Source: Candidatus Colwelliibacteriota bacterium (GTDB lineage: Bacteria; Patescibacteriota; Minisyncoccia; UBA6257; Colwellbacteraceae). From it: a DNA stretch of 25,384 nucleotides. Below, piece after piece: positions 20,721 through 25,384 of the stretch. The notes beneath the pieces were generated by a model. That model saw only the letters and a list, made by a program, of their open reading frames with translations, ran no database searches and was not told the origin of the DNA. A program made the position numbers and the translations under genes. How positions within the stretch are numbered: position 1 is the stretch's first letter; every line of letters starts with the position of its first letter. The stretch lies in the NCBI GenBank assembly GCA_028711965.1, contig JAQTRD010000001.1:1-25384 (forward strand), written 5' to 3'.

Positions 20721-21113
20721 ATGAGGATATATATTACATCGTCACTCGGAGACGAAAAGGAAGAAATTGAGAGACTGTGTTCCATTGTGAGATCGGCCGG
20801 TCTTGAAGACTTTAATTTTATCAGAGACTATCCGGAACCTTTTGATGACCCGAGATATCTTATGGAAAAATCAAAAGAAGAAATTAAGAAATCGGATGTC
20901 TTGCTGATAGATGTAACTAACAAGCCGACCGGACGGGCAATTGAAGCGGGAATGGCCTATTCATTGGGTAAAAAAATTATCGTGATTATGAAGAGAGGAA
21001 CGGAGATCAAGGACACGACAAGAGGAATCGCCAATAAGATAATAGAGTACGATGTTATTGAGGATATCATTCCCGAATTGGAAGAGTTTTTAGATAATGG
21101 CAACGGTCAATAG
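20721..21113 (+). CDS. Nucleoside 2-deoxyribosyltransferase-like protein
   Basis: 130 residues with a Rossmann-like fold of the NDT/DNPH1 family. The N-terminal strand RIYITSSLG carries the first binding loop, KSDVLLIDVT (residues 57-66) the second, and GRAIEAGMAYSLGKKIIVI the catalytic region with Glu75. Family members move or hydrolyse the N-glycosidic bond of deoxynucleosides or their 5'-monophosphates. AGTAGGAG touches the ATG with no spacing, unusual but the beta-strand start leaves no other choice. The end overlaps the next gene by 17 bases. With a Nudix protein beside it, cleaning of the nucleotide pool is a reasonable inference. Confidence 0.82.
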   Translation: MRIYITSSLGDEKEEIERLCSIVRSAGLEDFNFIRDYPEPFDDPRYLMEKSKEEIKKSDVLLIDVTNKPTGRAIEAGMAYSLGKKIIVIMKRGTEIKDTTRGIANKIIEYDVIEDIIPELEEFLDNGNGQ

Positions 21114-21558
21114 ATTCGAGGACCTCATTTGCTTTCAAAAAGCGCGAGAGCTGACTAAAAAGGTTTACGGCGCCTTTAATGGCTGCCGAGATAGCGGATT
21201 TAAGGATCAAATACAGCGAGCTTCCGTATCGGTAATGAGTAATATTGCCGAAGGATTCGAGAGCGGCACCAGAAGCGAATTCATTAACTATCTCTTCATA
21301 GCCAAAGCATCAGCGGGGGAAGTTCGCGCGCAATTGTATGCGGCTGCGGATATAGGATATTTAAATATAGAAACATTTAAATGTTTAAACGCTTTGGCTT
21401 CGGAATGCTCAAAATTGATAAGTAGTTTCATTACCAGAGTTAAGGAAGGAGCCAGAGGAGGAACGCAGCTTAAACATATAGTAAGAAAAAATCCGGCAGA
21501 AGAGATAATCAAGGAATTCGCCCCGGAAGTTTACGAAAGGTTTCATCCAAAAAGATGA
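21097..21558 (+). CDS. Four-helix bundle protein (23S rRNA intervening-sequence type)
   Basis: 153 residues of the S23/IVP family: RFEDLICFQKARELTKKVY as helix 1, then IQRASVSVMSNIAEGFE (the hallmark SNIAEGF motif, residues 48-54), SEFINYLFIAKASAGEVRAQL and a last helix around ECSKLISSFITRV. These proteins form pentamers of four-helix bundles and were first found in inserts of 23S rRNA genes; here it is a free gene. The usual length is about 115-125, and the extra C-terminal 30 residues (VRKNPAEEIIKEFAPEVYER) are unusual. ATG overlaps the upstream gene by 17 bases, so it is coupled. Biochemical function is not known. Confidence 0.9.
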   Translation: MATVNRFEDLICFQKARELTKKVYGAFNGCRDSGFKDQIQRASVSVMSNIAEGFESGTRSEFINYLFIAKASAGEVRAQLYAAADIGYLNIETFKCLNALASECSKLISSFITRVKEGARGGTQLKHIVRKNPAEEIIKEFAPEVYERFHPKR

Positions 21559-21559
21559 T

Positions 21560-21994
21560 ATGGACCATATAGCCATAATGAAGAAATCTTGGGGGCTAAT
21601 TCCTAAGATTTTAGACGGTCGAAAAAAGATTGAATCCCGGTGGTATTCAATGAGGTACAGGCCGTGGAACGGCATAAAATCGGGAGATACGGTTTATTTC
21701 AAAAATTCCGGCGAACCGGTAACGGTAAAGGCTGAAGTCGCCAAAGTAACGCAATTCTCCGACCTCAATCCGATAATGGTTAAAAAAATTTTAAACAACT
21801 ATGGAGAAGAAGACGGATTGGATAAAAACAAACTGCCTTCATTTTTCAATCTTTTTAAGGAAAAGAAATACTGCATACTAGTGCATTTGAAGAACGCGGA
21901 AAATATAGAGCCATTCGTGATAGATAAAAAAGGCTTCGGCTCTATGAGCGCGTGGATCACAGTGGATGATATATCTCGAATAACCCTGAAATAG
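21560..21994 (+). CDS. ASCH-domain protein
   Basis: 144 residues. The start HIAIMKKSWGLIPKILDGRKKIESRW contains the ASCH pattern (Gly-x-Lys-x-x-Glu-x-Arg: GRKKIESR), and GDTVYFKNSGEPVTVKAEV is the barrel strand pair that follows. ASCH domains have a PUA-like barrel fold; relatives bind RNA or act on modified nucleosides. A stop-to-start gap of one base ties it to the four-helix protein. Last gene of the operon that began with the Nudix gene; a shared RNA or nucleotide task is inference. Stop at 21994 is followed by 165 bases of spacer. Confidence 0.88.
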   Translation: MDHIAIMKKSWGLIPKILDGRKKIESRWYSMRYRPWNGIKSGDTVYFKNSGEPVTVKAEVAKVTQFSDLNPIMVKKILNNYGEEDGLDKNKLPSFFNLFKEKKYCILVHLKNAENIEPFVIDKKGFGSMSAWITVDDISRITLK

Positions 21995-22143
21995 GGGACT
22001 TGAATAATCGCTTGCGTCCCGGTACGCACTTGTGTTACAAGACTACCAAAACACAGGGAGGATGTTTTGCCGCCGGCGACGATGGCAGCGAAATCCTTAG
22101 AGATTCTCCAGCCTTCTCCGCCGGCGTCAAGATATTGTCCCTA

Positions 22144-22152
22144 TGTTATAAT
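22144..22152 (+). promoter_or_regulatory. Extended -10 box of the Cys-rich surface protein gene
   Basis: TGTTATAAT seven bases before ATG 22160. Upstream, 21995-22143 holds two direct copies of CCGCCGGCG (about 22070 and 22120) and no gene that I can support. Confidence 0.6.
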
Positions 22153-22159
22153 TGTCCCA

Positions 22160-22903
22160 ATGAATAAAAGAGGACTGGTTTTAATTATCTTATTGACAGC
22201 CTTAGTCGCTGCCGCCCTGTTTGCTTCATATATGTGGTGGAGTCAATCGGTAAAAACAGAAGAAACGGAACAGGTTTCTCAATTAATAACCGTTCAAGGC
22301 GAAATAGTCTGCCTTCCTCACCGCGATACAAGCGGTCCCCAGACATTGGAATGCGCCATCGGGCTTAAAGCGGATAGCGGCTCTTACTATAAGATAGAGA
22401 CAGACGGTGATATCTATTCTTTTTCGACCGGCAGCCGCGTATCAGTTACGGGAAATATCAAATCTCCGGAAGAAGGGGACATATACAATATAGAGGGAAT
22501 ATTAGAAAGTTCTTCTGTTAAATTGTTGGATAATGATGAATCGGAGACAACGGAAAAAGAAGACAATTTCTGCGGCGTATCCTCTTATGGCAGTTGCGTC
22601 ACGGAGAGCGATTGCGTAAAAGGAGGATGTTCTGGCCAGATCTGCGGGTCGCGCAATGACGAGCCCCTGATGACAACTTGCGAGTACAAGGAGTGCTATG
22701 ATGCCGTGAAATACGAGAAAAATTGCGGATGTGTCAGCGGAAAGTGCCAATGGTCTCCGGCAGCAAAAATCATTGAGAACGATATTCGTCCCATTGGAGG
22801 AGATAGGGATGAGCATGGTTGTCTCCCCGCAGCGGGGTACAGTTGGTGCGACGCGAAACAAAAGTGTTTGAGAGTTTGGGAAGAAAGTTGTCCGGGATTG
22901 TGA
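22160..22903 (+). CDS. Membrane-anchored Cys-rich protein (eight-cysteine-cluster type)
   Basis: 247 residues from ATG 22160; a longer TTG-started reading would fuse spacer onto the signal region and lies before the -10 box. One N-terminal helix (5-24) anchors or exports it. Residues 36-122 look like an OB-type barrel (LITVQGEIVCL, GSRVSVTGNIK, IYNIEGILE). Residues 138-197 form a dense Cys cluster (ten Cys: 138, 146, 152, 157, 162, 174, 179, 189, 191, 196; SCVTESDCVKGGC, CGCVSGKCQW), resembling the eight-cysteine-cluster domain. A last part, GGDRDEHGC then YSWCDAKQKCLRVWEESC, is a motif I believe recurs at the C-termini of CPR surface proteins. Disulfides outside the cell are likely. Function unknown. 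Confidence 0.8.
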   Translation: MNKRGLVLIILLTALVAAALFASYMWWSQSVKTEETEQVSQLITVQGEIVCLPHRDTSGPQTLECAIGLKADSGSYYKIETDGDIYSFSTGSRVSVTGNIKSPEEGDIYNIEGILESSSVKLLDNDESETTEKEDNFCGVSSYGSCVTESDCVKGGCSGQICGSRNDEPLMTTCEYKECYDAVKYEKNCGCVSGKCQWSPAAKIIENDIRPIGGDRDEHGCLPAAGYSWCDAKQKCLRVWEESCPGL

Positions 22904-22933
22904 TAATTATCCACAGCTAAGAAATAAGAGGCG

Positions 22934-22942
22934 TGTTATAGT
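22934..22942 (+). promoter_or_regulatory. Extended -10 box of the Com-PAS gene
   Basis: TGTTATAGT predicts a start near 22949 and a leader of about 73 bases. A TTATCCACA lies 19 bases upstream (22907-22915). Confidence 0.45.
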
Positions 22943-22979
22943 TAGTAGCACCAGATAGATAGAGGCTCCGGAAGCTCGC

Positions 22980-23014
22980 AGTCTGCATTTTTATTCAGCG
23001 AATAAGGACAGACT
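22980..23014 (+). promoter_or_regulatory. Leader hairpin that hides the Shine-Dalgarno of Com-PAS
   Basis: A 15-bp hairpin with a two-base bulge: AGTCTG/CAGACT outside (22980-22985 with 23009-23014), then TTTTATTC with GAATAAGGA-side bases (22988-22996 with 23000-23008, two G-U pairs), loop AGC. The only Shine-Dalgarno-like sequence, AAGGA (23004-23008), is wholly inside the stem, eight bases before the end of the helix and 13 before ATG 23022. Confidence 0.55.
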
Positions 23015-23021
23015 TTATTAA

Positions 23022-23471
23022 ATGGAGCCAATAAGTCTCAAAGAATATCGTTGTGTTTGCGGAAAGCTTCTCTTTAAAGGACTTCTATCCGCGTCAGTTG
23101 TGGAAATAAAGTGCAAGCGTTGCGCGAGAATTATGGTTTTTAAGGACGCCGAACCACCTTCGACGCCTGCTTCTTTTACCCTTACCATAAATCAGGAAGG
23201 GGTAATTATTGATGCGTGCCGCGGAGCGGAAGTCGTTTTGTGTTATTCCAGAAAGGAACTGATAGGAATGCCGGTTTCGGCTGTTTGTCCGGCCATAAAT
23301 GAACCGGTAAATGACAATATGGGCCTACTTCTCTCCAAAGAAGACGCCCCTTATAGGATTAAATCAAATATGTTTCTATCAAAGAGAGGAAAGAAAATAG
23401 ATGGAGACGGTTACTTCATTAAGGCGGATGAAGCGGACTCGATATATAGAATGTTCGGTTATATAGAGTGA
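23022..23471 (+). CDS. Com-type zinc finger fused to a PAS domain
   Basis: 149 residues. Residues 9-41 match the zinc finger of the phage Mu translational activator Com: YRCVCGKLLFKG, hydrophobic stretch, VEIKCKRCARIMVF, with ligands Cys11, Cys13, Cys31 and Cys34 (the first pair is C-x-C, Mu has C-x2-C). After a Pro-rich linker (43-50) residues 51-148 read as a PAS sensor domain: FTLTINQEGVIIDACRGAE, CYSRKELIGMPV, a middle part and the final strand KADEADSIYRMFGYIE. Known Com opens the mom mRNA by binding RNA, so a small-molecule- or redox-responsive RNA or nucleic acid binder is a fair inference. It is a single gene with its own promoter and a structured leader. Confidence 0.75.
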   Translation: MEPISLKEYRCVCGKLLFKGLLSASVVEIKCKRCARIMVFKDAEPPSTPASFTLTINQEGVIIDACRGAEVVLCYSRKELIGMPVSAVCPAINEPVNDNMGLLLSKEDAPYRIKSNMFLSKRGKKIDGDGYFIKADEADSIYRMFGYIE

Positions 23472-23520
23472 TATTTAGCCCTATTTTCACACTGTTATTT
23501 AAGTATCGCCTTGCGGCTGG

Positions 23521-23526
23521 TATAAT
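23521..23526 (+). promoter_or_regulatory. -10 box of the tandem Nudix pair
   Basis: TATAAT 19 bases before ATG 23546. The leader of about 13 bases is pure A/T with no Shine-Dalgarno; a CATAAA nearer the ATG (23532-23537) is an alternative. Confidence 0.45.
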
Positions 23527-23545
23527 ATTTTCATAAATAAAAAAT

Positions 23546-24061
23546 ATGAAAGCCGAAAAAATAAGCATTGATAATGCGAAGAAGGACAAACTATTCTATT
23601 TTGTCGCTAACGTTCTTATTTACCGCGAAAGCGACGGAAAGTGCTTGATCCTAAAACGCGATCCGCGAGAGAAGGTCCATCCGGGACGGTGGGGAACGCC
23701 TGGAGGAAAGTTGGAGTGGAACGACCTTGATATATCGAATCCCACAAGGATGAACGGCGATGTAATTGATTTTGAGAATGCTGTAGAGGGACTTCTTCGC
23801 CGTGAAGCGAAAGAAGAAGCGGGAGTGGAGATAGGCAACGACTTTAAATATATCAACAGCAATGCGTTCATCCGCCCCGACGAAACTCCAGTTGTTCTTA
23901 TCAAGCTCGCCGCCAAATACGTTAGCGGAGAAGTGATTCCGGAGCCGGGCGGCTTTACTGATTTTGCTTGGGTAGACGCAGAAGAAGTAAAAAATTACGA
24001 ATGTATTGACGGCGTTCCTGAAGAAGTCTCAAAAGCGATAAATCTTTTTAAAACAAATTAA
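23546..24061 (+). CDS. Nudix-family protein with insertion in the box (pair member 1)
   Basis: 171 residues. The Nudix helix is intact (RREAKEEAGVEI: Arg86, Glu87, Glu90, Glu91, Gly93), and PGGKLEW opens the box. But about 18 extra residues separate Gly54 from the helix, and Asn78 stands where the first Glu of GX5EX7REUXEEXGU should be. Metal-binding Glu87, Glu90 and Glu91 remain, so activity is possible. A strand FVANVLIYRESDGKCLILKRD and the C-terminal FTDFAWVDAEEV are typical Nudix parts. The next gene, two bases downstream, has the same unusual features, so they are a tandem duplication and probably one operon. Confidence 0.88.
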   Translation: MKAEKISIDNAKKDKLFYFVANVLIYRESDGKCLILKRDPREKVHPGRWGTPGGKLEWNDLDISNPTRMNGDVIDFENAVEGLLRREAKEEAGVEIGNDFKYINSNAFIRPDETPVVLIKLAAKYVSGEVIPEPGGFTDFAWVDAEEVKNYECIDGVPEEVSKAINLFKTN

Positions 24062-24062
24062 A

Positions 24063-24545
24063 ATGGAAAGCCAATATCTCCACGAGGTAGCCATAACGGC
24101 CATAATAATTAAAGACGGTAAATATCTGATAACCCGCCGTTCTTCCAATAAAAAGCGTTTTCCCGGAAAATGGACTGTCCCCGGAGGAAAAATGGAAACA
24201 AACGACTATCTCGCTTTGCCTAAAGACACGGAGTTTTACTGGTACAACGTATTGGAGAGAACTTTAAAGAGGGAAGTAAAAGAAGAGGCGGGCTTGGATA
24301 TCGGAAACATAGAGTACATAACAAGTTTGGCGACCGTTCACGAAGACGGGGATCCCTCTCTTGTTATTTCCTGCGCCGCCGATTATTTAGGCGGAGAAGT
24401 TAAGCTTCAAGAAGGAGAGACCGATGATTTTGCGTGGGTTTCTCTTGAAGAATCCAAGAACTACGACTTACTCGACGGCATATATGAAGAGTTTGCAATG
24501 ACCGAGAAGAAAAGAAAGGGGGAAAAAAGCGAGTGGTCAAGATAA
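24063..24545 (+). CDS. Nudix-family protein with insertion in the box (pair member 2)
   Basis: 160 residues, a diverged copy of the previous gene. Shared marks: PGKWTVPGGKME, an insertion of about 14 residues (ETNDYLALPKDTEFYWY region), Asn62 at the position of the first box Glu, then KREVKEEAGLDI (Arg70, Glu71, Glu74, Glu75, Gly77), and the end DDFAWVSLEESKNYDLLDGI, matching TDFAWVDAEEVKNYECIDGV of member 1. A difference is the basic tail KKRKGEKSEWSR. The two-base gap to member 1 indicates coupling, and the two proteins may form a heterodimer, since Nudix enzymes are often dimers. Substrate unknown. Confidence 0.88.
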   Translation: MESQYLHEVAITAIIIKDGKYLITRRSSNKKRFPGKWTVPGGKMETNDYLALPKDTEFYWYNVLERTLKREVKEEAGLDIGNIEYITSLATVHEDGDPSLVISCAADYLGGEVKLQEGETDDFAWVSLEESKNYDLLDGIYEEFAMTEKKRKGEKSEWSR

Positions 24546-24556
24546 AATAATTTTTA

Positions 24557-24584
24557 AAAAACCGCTTGTCAAAAAGCGGTTTTT
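24557..24584 (+). terminator. Terminator of the Nudix pair
   Basis: 11-bp perfect stem (24557-24567 with 24574-24584), loop 24568-24573, ending in five U that are part of the stem, then GTTGT. Confidence 0.85.
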
Positions 24585-24594
24585 GTTGTATAAA
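24566..24594 (+). promoter_or_regulatory. Promoter of the deacetylase gene, overlapping the terminator
   Basis: TTGTCA (24566-24571) is in the loop of the terminator, followed by a 17-base spacer and TATAAA (24589-24594). Predicted leader of about 40 bases with AAGGAGGGG at 24628-24636. Confidence 0.65.
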
Positions 24595-24640
24595 GCAGCC
24601 AGACAGCCACAAGCTGATTTAAAAATAAGGAGGGGATTTT

Positions 24641-25372
24641 ATGAAACCGAGATTCTCTATTGGAACAATCGCCGTATTTCTTGTTCTTGCTCTGATTTTT
24701 TCTTGTTTTCCGCTATCCGCTTCAGCTGCGTCTGTAACGACAATTAACCAGACGGCAGCTCTGAGATCGATACCGGAATCAGGTATGATGTGCCTGACAT
24801 TCGATGACGGATACGGACCGACGAATATCAAGCGAGTCCTGGATTCGCTCCGTGAAGAGGGAATATGCTGCACATTTTTTGTGATTGGAAAATGCCTTAA
24901 ATCTTATCCAGATTTATGGAAGCAAGCGGTAGCGGACGGGCACGAGATTGCTTATCACAGTATGCGCCATTATTCGATGGGCCGATGGAGCAACAAGAAG
25001 ATACTTGCCGATATTGAAGCGTGGAACAAAGTCGCAAAAGAAGTCTTGGGAGAAGATTATGTAATTCCCAAGATCGCGAGGCTTCCTGGCGGATCGGGTC
25101 ATAGAAACAGCCGAATTCTAAAACTGTTCAATGGCCTTGGCTATACAGTGATTGGATGGAATGCTGATACTCTCACGGGAGTCAAGAAACCGAGAACCGC
25201 AAAAAAAGTGGCTTCATATGTATTGCGTCACGCCAAAGTGGGGACCATATGTCTTCAACACTTCAATAGCGTTGACAGCAAATCGGTATCCCTTTATCTC
25301 AAAAAGCTTAAAGAAAAAGGGATCCCTCTCGGTCGAATTTCGGACGCACTAGCGGCCGCAAATATTGGCTGA
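24641..25372 (+). CDS. Secreted polysaccharide deacetylase (CE4/NodB family)
   Basis: 243 residues with a clear signal peptide: basic start MKPRFS, hydrophobic stretch 8-25, cleavage after SASA near residue 29. The NodB domain has all metal and catalytic motifs: TFDDGYG (Asp55 catalytic base and Asp56 metal ligand), HSMRH (the HxxxH metal site), RLPGG, GWNADTLTG and LQHF. It removes N- or O-acetyl groups from a polysaccharide outside the cell, peptidoglycan N-acetylglucosamine being the usual substrate of this compact form. Strong Shine-Dalgarno (AAGGAGGGG, five bases before ATG). Independent transcription unit. Only 12 bases of the window follow. Confidence 0.94.
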   Translation: MKPRFSIGTIAVFLVLALIFSCFPLSASAASVTTINQTAALRSIPESGMMCLTFDDGYGPTNIKRVLDSLREEGICCTFFVIGKCLKSYPDLWKQAVADGHEIAYHSMRHYSMGRWSNKKILADIEAWNKVAKEVLGEDYVIPKIARLPGGSGHRNSRILKLFNGLGYTVIGWNADTLTGVKKPRTAKKVASYVLRHAKVGTICLQHFNSVDSKSVSLYLKKLKEKGIPLGRISDALAAANIG

Positions 25373-25384
25373 ATCGTAAGAGGC

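Noticed and set aside
22062..22100. A 12-residue Arg-rich ORF (MFCRRRRWQRNP) with GGGAGG before the ATG, as an attenuator leader peptide
   Set aside because: The Shine-Dalgarno touches the ATG, no terminator/antiterminator pair follows, and the next gene has its own -10 box at 22147-22152.
22067..22159. N-terminal extension of the Cys-rich protein from a TTG at 22067
   Set aside because: The extension is spacer sequence with no Shine-Dalgarno, contains the -10 box itself, and would put 31 residues before a clear signal/anchor helix.
1..25384. UGA recoding (Gracilibacteria/Absconditabacteria code)
   Set aside because: Several complete genes end with TGA at the family's normal length (Nudix 20700, S23 21558, Com-PAS 23471, deacetylase 25372), and no conserved domain is interrupted by TGA.

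Overview
The window looks like a chromosomal piece of a small-genome bacterium of the Candidate Phyla Radiation (Patescibacteria), most likely Parcubacteria-like. This is inference from: compact core proteins (Pgk 352 aa, peptide deformylase 151 aa, Fmt 282 aa), a tRNA gene without encoded CCA, a lysine-rich histone-like protein, a SecA with a charged insertion, and many core genes whose -10 box sits only 6-10 bases before the start codon, implying leaderless mRNAs. TGA is used as a normal stop (four genes end with it), so this is not a UGA-recoding lineage. No insertion sequence, CRISPR array or phage gene was found.

Layout. 1-303: the 3' end of a PqqD-like gene and, 19 bases on, a tiny Cys-rich peptide gene; together they look like the end of a RiPP (ribosomally made, modified peptide) locus. 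328-1273: an HExxH protein directly abutting tRNA-Gln. 1400-2779: a superoxide dismutase and a convergent patatin phospholipase. 2827-4304: three tandem small four-helix membrane proteins, each with its own terminator. 4412-6848: a minus-strand housekeeping cluster (uppP, fmt, def and a small hypothetical). 6962-8715: S41 peptidase and rplI. 8781-8878: a probable small RNA on the minus strand. 8941-12111: hypothetical, rpmA, pgk, DHH phosphoesterase. 12156-12502: RNase P RNA. 12677-15608: anchored protein, GT39-type glycosyltransferase, and a divergent membrane-anchored protein. 15695-15782: a second candidate structured RNA, upstream of murB. 16947-20291: histone-like protein, hibernation factor, secA and a SEC-C-like mini-ORF. 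20296-21994: a nucleotide/RNA-flavoured operon (Nudix, deoxyribosyltransferase-like, four-helix-bundle, ASCH). 22160-25372: Cys-rich surface protein, a Com zinc finger-PAS fusion with a hairpin-masked ribosome binding site, two tandem atypical Nudix proteins, and an exported polysaccharide deacetylase.

How the parts work together. Envelope and wall functions (uppP, murB, GT39, deacetylase, S41 protease, SecA) are interleaved with translation functions (fmt, def, rplI, rpmA, hpf, tRNA-Gln, rnpB); fmt and def act at the two ends of the N-formylmethionine cycle. Expression appears split in two styles: core cytosolic genes mostly have TATAAT-type boxes right before an ATG and no Shine-Dalgarno, while membrane, secreted and accessory genes have a real leader with AAGGAGG-type sites and sometimes GTG or TTG starts.

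The most unusual items are the RiPP-like gene pair, two approximately 123-base structured repeats with different but self-complementary outer arms (9861-9984 and 17154-17276), two unannotated small-RNA candidates, and the Com-PAS fusion. All identifications were made by eye from sequence motifs; no database search was run.
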